A stretch of DNA of 55,356 bases from Candidatus Saccharibacteria bacterium CG2_30_41_52 (GTDB lineage Bacteria; Patescibacteriota; Saccharimonadia; Saccharimonadales; Saccharimonadaceae), in contig MNZN01000010.1 of NCBI GenBank assembly GCA_001873625.1, positions 1-55,356 on the forward strand. The letters are read 5' to 3'. The translations under genes were made by a program, and so were the position numbers. Each line of letters starts with the position of its first letter. The first letter of the stretch is position 1. The notes beneath the pieces were generated by a model, which saw nothing but the letters and a program-made list of their open reading frames with translations, was not told where the DNA came from and made no database searches. Positions 27,725 to 36,495 of this stretch are shown here, piece after piece.

Positions 27725-28765
27725 TCAGGCTAGTTCTTGTTTAAGTTTTTCAATTAAAACTACTGGAGTTGGATCAATTCCATTTAAAATTGCTAGGTAG
27801 ATACTGACATAATCAGCTAGTATACTTCCCCATAGCATTTGTTCAATAGCGGTTTCGCCAGCAAGGTTGATGACAGTTGATTTTGGGCGAAGCCCACTTA
27901 GCAATCGGTCTGAAACTTCAAATCTTTTTAGAATCTGAGGGTGTTCAAGGTTACTTACAATATCAAAAACAGCAAATGGTTTTTCAACTGGGTGGCTAGT
28001 CCATCCAATAAACTCATTGTGATTAAATTCTGGCAATTCGTTCCAAAAAGCTACGTTTTTAGCATTCTCGTTCCAGCTAATCTTCCATTTATATGCAACT
28101 GGCGCTGTTAAAGTACCGCCATAAAATATAGCCGTCTTGCCAACTGCCTGCAGTGCTAATTGTTTTGCATAATTATTAGCTGTCGGTGCATCGGCTGCCC
28201 ATTTAGCGGTTTCGGATTGCAGCCATTCAGCCCTACCTAAAATTTCTTCTAATTTTTCTGATGTTGCAAAGCCGAAATTAGCTAATATTTCGATTAACGC
28301 GCACAAATTATAGATAACTGCCATGCGTGGCTGCAAACCAGGCTTTAGTGATGCATATGCAATTTTATATTCGTTTGCAAGATCGATCAATTTTCCACTA
28401 GCTGCAATAACTGCAACTTGCGCACCCTTTTTATGGGCTTGTTCAAAACAACTAATTGTTTCTTCAGTGTTACCAGAATAGCTGCTGGTAACCACAAGCG
28501 TATTGTGATCAACATATTCAGGTAAATCATACGTACGTGTAACTTCAAACGGAACTTTCAATTCGGTTTTAAGCCAAGATTTTACCAATAATGCAGCCAA
28601 GGCTGATCCGCCCATACCAGCTACGACCACATTGCTAATATGGCGTTGGTCATTATCGGAATTACAAATTTCTACCTTAAACTTTGCCTGTTCAAATTGC
28701 ATACTGGCAACTTTTAGCGCTCCGCTGGGATCACGTTGTAATAGTAGGTTAACATCATCTAACAT
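27725..28765 (-). CDS. Bifunctional phosphoglucose/phosphomannose isomerase
   Basis: 346 residues, typical of the archaeal-type PGI/PMI family found in many CPR bacteria. The first SIS domain has VVAGMGGSALAALLV and the phosphate-binding SSYSGNTEE (about 94-102). PGLQPRMA is a conserved active-site stretch, and EFNHNEFIGW in the second domain carries the catalytic Glu and His. It interconverts fructose 6-phosphate with glucose 6-phosphate and mannose 6-phosphate, feeding Zwf and glycan precursors. The stop lies one base from the end of the convergent permease gene. No clear leaderless promoter was found. Confidence 0.9.
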   Translation of the reverse strand: MLDDVNLLLQRDPSGALKVASMQFEQAKFKVEICNSDNDQRHISNVVVAGMGGSALAALLVKSWLKTELKVPFEVTRTYDLPEYVDHNTLVVTSSYSGNTEETISCFEQAHKKGAQVAVIAASGKLIDLANEYKIAYASLKPGLQPRMAVIYNLCALIEILANFGFATSEKLEEILGRAEWLQSETAKWAADAPTANNYAKQLALQAVGKTAIFYGGTLTAPVAYKWKISWNENAKNVAFWNELPEFNHNEFIGWTSHPVEKPFAVFDIVSNLEHPQILKRFEVSDRLLSGLRPKSTVINLAGETAIEQMLWGSILADYVSIYLAILNGIDPTPVVLIEKLKQELA

Positions 28766-28848
28766 AGGTTTCTCGCTTTCTTGCTCAATTATGTATATCT
28801 ATGATACAGTATAAATTAAATAAGTATAAGCATAATCAGGGGTGGGCT

Positions 28849-29289
28849 ATGGATATTCAACCGCAAACGACAAAACCAATCAGCGACGACCAAGAACTGG
28901 CAAAAGTTTTAGCCGGTGTATCTCAGGATAGTAACGATTTAAGCTTCGAGGAATCTCCAATTCCAATGCCAACACCTATGCCAACTCCAACTCATATCGA
29001 AACCCCAGCACCAGAAGTGCACCATACTGAAACAACTGGCGGTGATGATTTAAGCCACATCAAACAAGATGCATTAACCGAATTACGACCACTCGTCGAT
29101 AAACTTGATTTAGCACCAGAGGAAAAGTTTGACACTTACCTATTACTACTTCGCAGTTCAGACGACAAAGCCCTAATTGCACCGGCATACGCAGCTGCCC
29201 GAAACATCGCTGACGAAGCCCGCCGCGCCCAAGCACTTTTGGACATAATCAAAGAAATTGATTACCTATCTGCACCAGCCACAAACTAG
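28849..29289 (+). CDS. Small acidic protein with proline-rich linker, unknown function
   Basis: 146 residues from MDIQPQTTKPISDD. An acidic unstructured N-terminus contains the repetitive PIPMPTPMPTPTHIETP (about 43-60). A helical domain with LRPLVDKLDLAPEEKFDTYL and RRAQALLDIIKEIDYL follows. There is no signal or membrane helix. A CATAAT hexamer is 12 bases before this ATG; the longer frame from 28801 would begin upstream of it. I do not recognise the family. Confidence 0.65.
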   Translation: MDIQPQTTKPISDDQELAKVLAGVSQDSNDLSFEESPIPMPTPMPTPTHIETPAPEVHHTETTGGDDLSHIKQDALTELRPLVDKLDLAPEEKFDTYLLLLRSSDDKALIAPAYAAARNIADEARRAQALLDIIKEIDYLSAPATN

Positions 29290-29294
29290 TCTAT

Positions 29295-29323
29295 TTGACA
29301 AAAATCGATAATTAATCTATATT
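29295..29323 (+). promoter_or_regulatory. Promoter of the proS T-box leader
   Basis: Consensus -35 TTGACA (29295-29300), 17-base spacer, -10 TATATT (29318-29323). Transcription should start near 29330, giving a leader of about 230 bases. Confidence 0.85.
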
Positions 29324-29329
29324 TGGCAC

Positions 29330-29543
29330 AAAGCCATGAAAGGGTACCCAGCCCTGGAGCTGTCTGCGAAAAGCAGTACCGGATGCCTAACCGTATAAAT
29401 AAGGACACTGATGTCGGCATATAGTTGGAGTCAGTTAGTAAGGTTTAAAACAGCGATGTTTTAAACAAAGACAAGATGGTAACGCGATTAACCTCGTTCT
29501 TGTCAAACACTAGATTAGTGTTTGGCGGAACGAGTTTTTTATT
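29330..29543 (+). promoter_or_regulatory. T-box riboswitch controlling proS
   Basis: The 3' part folds exactly like a T-box antiterminator: helix A1 GACAAGA/TCTTGTC (29470-29476 with 29498-29504), the seven-base bulge TGGTAAC, then helix A2 GCGA/TCGT. The TGGT in the bulge would pair with the ACCA end of an uncharged tRNA with discriminator A, as in tRNA-Pro. The competing terminator pairs CTCGTTC (29493-29499) with GAACGAG (29528-29534) before six T, and encloses CAAACACTA/TAGTGTTTG. A perfect 9-bp stem III hairpin lies at 29443-29466. Stem I must lie in about 29335-29430; I could not fix the specifier codon. Confidence 0.92.
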
Positions 29544-29558
29544 ATTTAAGGGGAAAAT

Positions 29559-30980
29559 ATGGCCTACGACAAACAATTACCAAAAAAATCAGACGATATT
29601 TCGGGTTGGTACAACGCCCTGATGTTACAAGCAGAATTAGCCGAATACGGTCCTGCTAAAGGCACAATGATATTGCGTCCTTATGGCTATGCAATTTGGG
29701 AGTTAGTTCAACAAAAACTAGATGCAGCTTTCAAAGCCAATGGCGTCGAAAACGCTTACTTCCCTATTTTTATACCTGAATCGTTACTACAAAAAGAAGC
29801 ATCACACTTGGAAGGTTTTTCGCCTGAACTAGCCATAGTTACAATTGGCGGCGGCGAAGTTTTGCAAGAAAAATTAATTATTCGCCCAACCAGCGAAACA
29901 ATTATGTATGCATCGTACAGTAAATGGGTCAAATCATGGCGCGATTTACCAATTATGATTAACCAATGGAATAACGCTGTACGTTGGGAAAAACGGACTT
30001 ATCTATTTTTGCGCACGACTGAATTTTTATGGCAAGAAGGTCACACCGCACATGCAACCCACGACGAAGCAATCGTAACTCAAAAATGGGCTATGGGCGC
30101 ATATGCACAGTTATTCCGCGATCAGTATGCCTTACCAGGTTACATAGGTACCAAATCAGCAACCGAAACGTTTGCCGGTGCCAGTAGCACGATGACATAC
30201 GAAACATTAATGCCAGGCGGCAAAGCCCTGCAAAGCGCCACATCACACGATTTAGGACAAAATTTTGCACATGCTTTTGACATAAAATTCCAAGATAAGA
30301 ACAGCAAAACCGAATTCGTCTGGCAAACCAGTTGGGGCCTATCAACTCGATCACTGGGCGGACTATTTATGGTCCATGGCGACGACAAAGGTTTGCGCCT
30401 ACCACCAGAACTAGCCCCAATTCAAGCGATTATACTGCCAATTCGTGCTGATGATAAATTTATGTCATATGCCGACCAAGTCAAATCACGACTAATCGAT
30501 AGTAAAGTTCGCGCAAAACTAGACACCCGCGATGGCGAATCATTAGGATTCAAGATTAACAAATGGGAGTTAAAAGGCGTGCCATTACGCATTGAAATTG
30601 GTGCCAAGGAACAAGCCGACAACAAAGTTAAAATTGTTCGTCGCGATAACGGTAAAATTGCAATAGTTGACGTCGACAAACTATCTGAAACTGTCGAAAA
30701 TCTGCTAAAACAAATCCAAGACAACTTATATAAACAAGCTATCGACGCGCTTGAATCAAACACCTATTCAACTGCTGATTATGCCGACTTTAAACAACAA
30801 ATGTCTGACAGCAAGGGTTTCATTAAGGCCAACTGGTGCGGAAACAATGCCTGCGAATCTATGATTAAACAAGAAACAACCGCAACAACACGCTGCAAAA
30901 CAGACAGCACTGTTGAAGGCAACTGTATATACTGCGGCAAACCACACGCTTCGGAGTGGTATTTCGCTCAATCATATTAA
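29559..30980 (+). CDS. proS: Prolyl-tRNA synthetase, archaeal/eukaryotic-like type
   Basis: 473 residues, class II. Motif 2/3 regions include IIRPTSETIMYASYSKWV and KRTYLFLRTTEFLWQEGHTAHAT. There is no editing insertion between motifs 2 and 3, unlike E. coli ProRS. The C-terminus carries the extra zinc-binding-like domain of the short ProS type 3, with Cys pairs in WCGNNACE and CIYCGKP, ending in Tyr as usual. AAGGGG lies eight bases before the ATG. Expression is controlled by the T-box just upstream, so it should rise when tRNA-Pro is uncharged. Confidence 0.95.
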   Translation: MAYDKQLPKKSDDISGWYNALMLQAELAEYGPAKGTMILRPYGYAIWELVQQKLDAAFKANGVENAYFPIFIPESLLQKEASHLEGFSPELAIVTIGGGEVLQEKLIIRPTSETIMYASYSKWVKSWRDLPIMINQWNNAVRWEKRTYLFLRTTEFLWQEGHTAHATHDEAIVTQKWAMGAYAQLFRDQYALPGYIGTKSATETFAGASSTMTYETLMPGGKALQSATSHDLGQNFAHAFDIKFQDKNSKTEFVWQTSWGLSTRSLGGLFMVHGDDKGLRLPPELAPIQAIILPIRADDKFMSYADQVKSRLIDSKVRAKLDTRDGESLGFKINKWELKGVPLRIEIGAKEQADNKVKIVRRDNGKIAIVDVDKLSETVENLLKQIQDNLYKQAIDALESNTYSTADYADFKQQMSDSKGFIKANWCGNNACESMIKQETTATTRCKTDSTVEGNCIYCGKPHASEWYFAQSY

Positions 30981-31016
30981 TACGTCATATTATTTCAATT
31001 TTTGTTGATTAAAGAC

Positions 31017-31022
31017 TACAAT
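31017..31022 (+). promoter_or_regulatory. -10 element of the FemX gene
   Basis: TACAAT, seven bases before the ATG at 31030. Confidence 0.65.
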
Positions 31023-31029
31023 AGAGTTA

Positions 31030-32064
31030 ATGACAACGCGTTTTGCCACACAACCAGAGATTGATGATTGGAATAATTTAGTTATTGCCAATCCTGATGG
31101 TGGCAACGTGTTTGCTAGTTATGAATTTGCTATGCAAAAAGAAACTGGTGGATACCGTGCTCACTTTATTATGGTTGATGATTTAGCAGTTACGGTACTT
31201 GAAAAAAACGTACCGACCTTCGGAAAATTATGGTATTTGCCAAAAGGTCCGGGTGTAAAATCAACTAAGGATTTGTGGATTGTTCTAGATAAATTGGGAC
31301 TGTTTGCCAAACAACACGGTGTTTTTGCGATTCGTATCGAACCCGAGCTATCGCGGTCACAACAACCAACTTTGGCTCGACATGGTTTGATTAAGGCTAG
31401 ACCAATTATTCCAAATCCATCAACTATCACACTTGATATTAGCAACGATCTTAATAAAGTATTGTTAAATATGCCACAAAAAAGCCGTCATGCCATACGC
31501 CGGGCCGAACGTGACGGTGTTACGGTCGAATTAGTTGAAGCAAGCCACGAAAACTGTCAAATTATGTTCGATTTGTTGGCCGAAACCGCTGAAGGCCAAT
31601 TTGGCATTCGCAACTATGAATACTACCGAACTTTTTGGCAAAGGTTTGAAACAGCCGGTCTGGGACAATTATTTTTTGCCTATCATGACAAACAGATTGT
31701 AGCTGGTGCATATGCAATGACTTATGGCACCAAAAGCACCTACAAAGACGGCGCCAGCATTCGCAAACGCACAGCATACGGCGCCAGTCACCTGTTGCAA
31801 TGGCGCATTATCGAGTGGGCAAAATCTCGTGACGTTAAAATTCATGATTTTTGCGGATCACCACCCAGTGATGAAATTAATAATCCCGATCACAAACATT
31901 ATGGCATTGGTCTGTTTAAAAGTTCTTTCAATAAAACCGTCACCGATTACATCGGCTGTTATGATTTAGTTATCAATCCAACTAAACACAAAATTTGGAT
32001 TAAATTTGGTGAAAAAGTTGCTCACCGTCTGCATTATTACAAAAAACACGATTCATATTATTAA
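31030..32064 (+). CDS. FemAB/FemX-family aminoacyltransferase
   Basis: 344 residues with the duplicated GNAT fold of Fem proteins: KLWYLPKGPGVKST in the first half, MPQKSRHAIRRAERDGV (about 149), then KQIVAGAYAMTYGTKSTYKDGAS and LLQWRIIEWAKSRDVKIHDFCG in the second. Fem enzymes move amino acids from aminoacyl-tRNA to lipid II or peptidoglycan stem peptides, building the interpeptide bridge. A second FemAB protein is encoded at 41.5 kb and murE at 32.9 kb. The seryl/prolyl-tRNA context is suggestive only. The amino acid used cannot be read from sequence. Confidence 0.9.
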   Translation: MTTRFATQPEIDDWNNLVIANPDGGNVFASYEFAMQKETGGYRAHFIMVDDLAVTVLEKNVPTFGKLWYLPKGPGVKSTKDLWIVLDKLGLFAKQHGVFAIRIEPELSRSQQPTLARHGLIKARPIIPNPSTITLDISNDLNKVLLNMPQKSRHAIRRAERDGVTVELVEASHENCQIMFDLLAETAEGQFGIRNYEYYRTFWQRFETAGLGQLFFAYHDKQIVAGAYAMTYGTKSTYKDGASIRKRTAYGASHLLQWRIIEWAKSRDVKIHDFCGSPPSDEINNPDHKHYGIGLFKSSFNKTVTDYIGCYDLVINPTKHKIWIKFGEKVAHRLHYYKKHDSYY

Positions 32065-32078
32065 ATCCAGGGGAATTC

Positions 32079-32954
32079 ATGCCTATTATCAACACATACG
32101 TCCTGATGTCAGACGCCAAAAATTTTAGTAATGACCAGCCAATCAATCCGTATTACAACAAAGAATCGATTAACTGCGACGTAGCAATTATAGAACATTT
32201 AACGTTGCGCGGTTTATTAGAACAATCTGGTATTGATGTAATTTCAGCCCCCTCTCCGACTGGCTGTCAGGATGGCGTTTACACCGCTAACTGGGCATTG
32301 GTTCGCGGCGACAAGGCAGTTTTGTCTAGTCTACCAAACGCACGTCAGTCTGAATCAGCCTATGCCGAAAAAGTTCTGACACATCTAGGCAAAGAAGTGA
32401 TTCACGTTCCCGATGGATTAAAATTTAGTGGCCAAGGCGACGCACTAGCATGTGGCGATTACCTTTTTTGCGGCAGCGGCTATCGCAGCGACGCCGCAGC
32501 CCAAAAATTTGCCGCTGAGGCATTGAGATATAAACTTATTCAACTGCAAACCGTGCCCCAAATTGATAACAACGGCAAAATTATCATTAATTCTGCCTCG
32601 GGCTGGCCCGACAGCTTTTTTTATGACATCGATTTAGCACTGGCGATTATAAAAGCGCCGATTGACGGACAAAAAGGCCTGATTGCCTATTGTCCCGATG
32701 CGTTTACAACAGCCAGCCGCGAACTACTAGAAAGTTTTGATGCCGTCGATAAAATCATCGTATCAATTGACGAAGCCCAAAAAGGTTTTGCAACCAATCT
32801 GATTTCAAGTGGCGAAACAGTAATTATGAGTGCTCATGCGCCAGAACTTACAAATGAACTGCGCAATCATGGCTTGACCGTAATTACACCTGAAATTGCC
32901 GAACTAGCCAAAGGTGGCGGTTATATTCGTTGTATGACGCTTACTCTTAATTAG
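32079..32954 (+). CDS. Amidinotransferase-fold protein (DDAH/arginine deiminase-like)
   Basis: 291 residues of the guanidino-modifying beta/alpha-propeller family. SAPSPTGCQDGVYTANWALV matches the substrate-binding strand of DDAH-like enzymes, GQGDALACGDYLFCGSGYRSD is a second conserved strand, and the C-terminal GGGYIRCMTLTL places the nucleophilic Cys. At the usual catalytic YHLD-type motif the sequence reads FYDIDLAL, so the His appears replaced by Asp. The substrate could be arginine, methylarginine or something else. It sits 14 bases after femX and is likely cotranscribed (AGGGGA before the ATG). The 3' end overlaps murE by eight bases. Confidence 0.8.
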   Translation: MPIINTYVLMSDAKNFSNDQPINPYYNKESINCDVAIIEHLTLRGLLEQSGIDVISAPSPTGCQDGVYTANWALVRGDKAVLSSLPNARQSESAYAEKVLTHLGKEVIHVPDGLKFSGQGDALACGDYLFCGSGYRSDAAAQKFAAEALRYKLIQLQTVPQIDNNGKIIINSASGWPDSFFYDIDLALAIIKAPIDGQKGLIAYCPDAFTTASRELLESFDAVDKIIVSIDEAQKGFATNLISSGETVIMSAHAPELTNELRNHGLTVITPEIAELAKGGGYIRCMTLTLN

Positions 32955-34254
32955 TTTTCTTGTTTAGCGATTGCAACATCATGCGCGTAATTTCGATTTC
33001 ATTCCAAGGATGAACACCGTCGGCGCGTTCAATTGTTTTTTCGTGACCTTTGCCCAGCAACACAACCGTGTCGCCAGGTTGGGCGCTTTCCAGCGCAAAT
33101 TTTATGGCTTTTTCGCGGTTCAAAATCAAAAACAAATCTTTGTCGACAATTTTACCGGCACTTTTTGAACCTTCAGCAATTTGAGCCAGAATTTGGTTGC
33201 CATCGACATCGCGATCATCTTCTTCGGTCAAAACAACCATGTCCGCAAAACGTCCGGCAATTTCGCCTTGTACACCACGTTTTACCTCGTCACGTCGTCC
33301 AGCTGATCCAAATACGGCAATTAGTTTACCTTTAGCAACCGATCGTACGCTTCGGAAAAATCTATCAAATGCATCTGATGTCGATGCAAAGTCAACAATT
33401 ACGGTAAACTTTTGGCCTTCGTTTACAACCGTCATGCGGCCTTCGACACCATCCAATGCCGCAATACCACGTTCAATTTGACCCTTAGTTAGTCCTAATT
33501 CTCGCCCAACTGCAACTGCAGCCAATGAATTGCTGACGTTAAATTCGCCTGGGATATTGATGCGGATATTATAAATCTCTTCCCCACCGTCGACTTGGTA
33601 GGTCGAATGGTCAACGGCTAATTCTATATTTTTTGCCTGTAATTCACCGCCATTAATGCCATACGAAACAAATCGGGGTGTGCTGTTAGCAAATTTATCA
33701 GCATTTGGGTCATCGGCATTTACTATGCCCAATTTGCGGCCATTTTTACTGGCAAGCGTAAATAATCGACGTTTTGCCTCTAAATAATTATCAAAAGTTC
33801 CATGATAGTCTAAATGATCATTTGTGACATTTGTAACCACTGCGATTTCGTATGGCACGCCCCATGTGCGATATTGTGCTAACGAATGACTAGATGATTC
33901 CAAAACAACCCACTGCACACCGGCACGCTTAAAATCACGCAAACGTTTTTGCAATTTGCCAGCTTGGGCGGTTGTGATGTGTTCAATTTGGGGATTAATG
34001 TCGTTGCCAACACCGTACGCGACCGTACTAAGCATGCCGACTTTAAACATCGCGTTGTGCAACATTTTGTGAATCAAAAATGTCGTCGTAGTTTTGCCGT
34101 TTGTACCGGTTACACCGATAACGTGCATACCACGCGATGGAAAACCGTACCAAATGTTGGCAATTACAGCTTCGATTAAATGTCCGAATGGTTCAATGCG
34201 TCTAAATAATTTTATAGGAATCAGTTTTTTTACAATGTTTCGGATATCAGTCAT
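32947..34254 (-). CDS. murE: MurE-type UDP-MurNAc-tripeptide ligase, N-terminally shortened
   Basis: 435 residues. The ATP site GVTGTNGKTTTTFLIHKML begins at about residue 43, so the usual N-terminal UDP-binding Rossmann domain is missing. ESSSHSLAQYRT, NVTNDHLDYHGTFDNYL and the C-terminal domain with VFGSAGRRDEVKRG and VLLGKGHE are all family features. The YAHTP motif is replaced by FASTS, and the amino-acid selecting DNPR motif by EDDR (TEEDDRDVDG). It should add the third residue to the peptidoglycan stem, but the identity of that residue is uncertain. A TATAAT lies six bases before the ATG. Confidence 0.88.
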   Translation of the reverse strand: MTDIRNIVKKLIPIKLFRRIEPFGHLIEAVIANIWYGFPSRGMHVIGVTGTNGKTTTTFLIHKMLHNAMFKVGMLSTVAYGVGNDINPQIEHITTAQAGKLQKRLRDFKRAGVQWVVLESSSHSLAQYRTWGVPYEIAVVTNVTNDHLDYHGTFDNYLEAKRRLFTLASKNGRKLGIVNADDPNADKFANSTPRFVSYGINGGELQAKNIELAVDHSTYQVDGGEEIYNIRINIPGEFNVSNSLAAVAVGRELGLTKGQIERGIAALDGVEGRMTVVNEGQKFTVIVDFASTSDAFDRFFRSVRSVAKGKLIAVFGSAGRRDEVKRGVQGEIAGRFADMVVLTEEDDRDVDGNQILAQIAEGSKSAGKIVDKDLFLILNREKAIKFALESAQPGDTVVLLGKGHEKTIERADGVHPWNEIEITRMMLQSLNKKTN

Positions 34255-34260
34255 AGAATT

Positions 34261-34266
34261 ATTATA
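34261..34266 (-). promoter_or_regulatory. -10 element of murE
   Basis: Consensus TATAAT, six bases before the murE ATG. Confidence 0.65.
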
Positions 34267-34353
34267 GCCTATACAACCGAATCGTGATTATTATCAAAAA
34301 TTAATTTACATATTCAAAAATGCACCGTGTATAAGATATAATGTTGATAACAC

Positions 34354-35088
34354 ATGTTCAAAAAATACCAAGGAAAAATGTTTTGCTTTTCACCACCAGT
34401 AATGTTGGCGACTTTTTTAATCGAAATTACCTTAGCCGTCTATACATTATGGCGATATAAAATGAGCACCATACGACGATTAGCCGTTGCGATGCTATTA
34501 GCACTGGCGACGTTCCAATTGGCTGAATATATGGTTTGTGGTGGACTTGGTTTTACAGGTATCGAATGGGCGCGCGTTGGATATGGGTCAATTACGCTGT
34601 TGCCTGCCATTGGAATCCACATGGTAGTTACATTGGCTGGCAAAAACGCCCGCACATTGGTTGGCACCGCATACGCAACCTGTATCGCATTCGTAGCAAT
34701 ATATCTTATTGGTGAAAATGCAGTCAGCGCCAACACTTGCACCGCCAACTACGCCATATTTGATACAATTCGCGCCAGCGTTTGGCCATTTGCAGCCTAT
34801 TATTACGGCTGGTTATTGATTGGTACTGGTTTGGCATGGCAGTGGAGCAAACAATTACCCGAAAAACGTGGTGCCTTGCGTGCTATGGCCGCAGGATACG
34901 CAGCATTTATTTTGCCAACGACAGCATTTAATATCATCGATCCAACAACAACCCGCGGCATCCCATCAATTATGTGCGGATTCGCCGTTATATTTGCAGT
35001 CGCATTGGTAGCAAAAGTCCTACCGCAAAGCGCAACAGTCAAAAATTCAATTCAGAACGTTTACGAAAAATTACAATTAAAGTTTTAA
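34354..35088 (+). CDS. Seven-helix membrane protein of unknown function
   Basis: 244 residues with about seven hydrophobic segments evenly spaced over the full length (for example PPVMLATFLIEITLAVYTLW, TLLPAIGIHMVVTLAG, IMCGFAVIFAVALVAKVL) and short loops. It resembles the membrane-sensor part of some histidine kinases but has no kinase or other catalytic domain. TATAAT sits 11 bases before the first ATG; a second in-frame ATG at 34378 with AAGGA just upstream is an alternative start. The 3' end overlaps that of the convergent transposase gene by four bases. Confidence 0.75.
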   Translation: MFKKYQGKMFCFSPPVMLATFLIEITLAVYTLWRYKMSTIRRLAVAMLLALATFQLAEYMVCGGLGFTGIEWARVGYGSITLLPAIGIHMVVTLAGKNARTLVGTAYATCIAFVAIYLIGENAVSANTCTANYAIFDTIRASVWPFAAYYYGWLLIGTGLAWQWSKQLPEKRGALRAMAAGYAAFILPTTAFNIIDPTTTRGIPSIMCGFAVIFAVALVAKVLPQSATVKNSIQNVYEKLQLKF

Positions 35089-35603
35089 GCAGCTTGCAAA
35101 AATTTTAGGTATTTAACCGCTGTGCCGTACTGGCCGGCAATTTGTTGTTTACTTAACCAAACTGGTACGTCGTCGTAAAAATAGGCACGAATTGATGAAT
35201 ACTCACAATCCATCCAATCAGCATTCTTAGTATGGATATCCCGACTGACTTTCAGCAACTCGTCTGGTGATATTTTTGTAACTTTATAGTTATTTTCGGA
35301 TAACAAATCCTCTTCGCCATATCTATTATCAATATATTTGTTATACGCGGTCACGATATTATGCATTAATCGTTCGATGCCACGTTCGTTAGTTTGATTT
35401 AGTAATAAACAAAAATGATCCGGTGCTAGGCAATACGCCAAAGCCTGTACCGAATCATTTACTAATATGTATTGTTCCAAAAGTGTTAAAAAATGCCGAT
35501 AATCGGCATCATTATTGTAAATAATCTTACCGCCAACACCCTCAGCGCGTAATTGATAATAATTTTCCTGAACATTAACGTTAACTACACTACGACTCGG
35601 CAT
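35085..35603 (-). CDS. REP-associated tyrosine transposase-like protein with degenerate HUH motif
   Basis: 172 residues from MPSRSVVNVN, the same opening (MPSR) as the intact relative at 39.5 kb. The Y1-transposase fold is visible: an RAEGVGG strand, DADYRHFLTLLEQY, ALAYCLAPDHFCLLL and RLMHNIVTAYNKYID with the likely nucleophilic Tyr region. The metal-binding HUH motif reads HFC instead of HFH, so single-strand DNA cleavage is probably impaired. No REP-like palindrome flanks it. It is probably a domesticated or dying copy. A frame extension to 35615 adds only MGWV and lacks support. Confidence 0.8.
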   Translation of the reverse strand: MPSRSVVNVNVQENYYQLRAEGVGGKIIYNNDADYRHFLTLLEQYILVNDSVQALAYCLAPDHFCLLLNQTNERGIERLMHNIVTAYNKYIDNRYGEEDLLSENNYKVTKISPDELLKVSRDIHTKNADWMDCEYSSIRAYFYDDVPVWLSKQQIAGQYGTAVKYLKFLQAA

Positions 35604-35802
35604 AACCCACCCCAATCTTTTTATTACAGATAATAATTATCGTGACGTTAGTTTTAACTCAGTTCTAATTCAGTTTAAGACACGTTAATAAATTTGTAAA
35701 GTAATTTTGACAAAAATATAAGATTAATTAAAATTTACAGATACAAAATTATTTTAGACTATGATTTTGTTTATATAATTTATAAAAAGCCAATGCTCAT
35801 GT

Positions 35803-35808
35803 TATATT
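35803..35808 (+). promoter_or_regulatory. -10 element of the 35815 gene
   Basis: TATATT with TGt upstream (extended -10), six bases before the ATG. Confidence 0.6.
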
Positions 35809-35814
35809 AAGTAT

Positions 35815-36495
35815 ATGTCTAAAACCATAAACACAAACAAATCTGTACCACGACAAATATTTAAAGCTTTATTGGTTATTCTATTAACACCGGTTGCTTT
35901 GATATTATTGGTGATTCTGTATGTTTTTATATCAGATCCTATCTACAATATGATTGATAAAAATAAATTCACTACCCTAGACTCTCAATCGCGTAGTTTG
36001 TATGAACAGATAAAAACAGCATCGAATGGAGTTGATGATTGGAAATATATGGCGGTATGCAGCAACGACTCACAGAACTGGATGATGCCTGAATACAATT
36101 GTATAACTTCAATTTCTACAGAAAAAAATATCTCGTCTATTGCAGAATTGAACGCTTTGCATGCGAAGTATTATCCGGTCGTTGAAAAAAGTGATATATG
36201 GGCAAAGCATGAACTAGCAAACGCGCAATCATTAGGTGATTTTGGCGAAAAGTTTAATGTCAGTTTGGCATACAATGATTACAAAGAACTAAAGACTAAC
36301 ACAGAGTGCACGTACCAAATACAGCTTAGCCAAATTGAAAAAAATATTAACTACCAAACAGACAATCATAGCTTTGGATCTGCAATCACTGCCGGAGAGG
36401 GTGATTTCTTTATTAGTATTAGATGTGATGCTACGGCGCTTGACAAATGGTACGATCTTGTTGACGCTACCAGTACTGTCATCCCTGAAATTTAA
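35815..36495 (+). CDS. Single-pass membrane protein of unknown function
   Basis: 226 residues: polar N-terminus, one membrane helix at about 19-42 (LLVILLTPVALILLVILYVF), then a soluble outer domain with four cysteines (AVCSNDS, YNCIT, NTECTYQ, IRCDAT), possibly two disulfides. No family recognised. The 200 bases upstream are very AT-rich and hold nothing else I can identify. The gene overlaps the 3' end of the convergent SGNH gene by 17 bases, an unusual degree of convergent overlap here. Confidence 0.7.
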   Translation: MSKTINTNKSVPRQIFKALLVILLTPVALILLVILYVFISDPIYNMIDKNKFTTLDSQSRSLYEQIKTASNGVDDWKYMAVCSNDSQNWMMPEYNCITSISTEKNISSIAELNALHAKYYPVVEKSDIWAKHELANAQSLGDFGEKFNVSLAYNDYKELKTNTECTYQIQLSQIEKNINYQTDNHSFGSAITAGEGDFFISIRCDATALDKWYDLVDATSTVIPEI

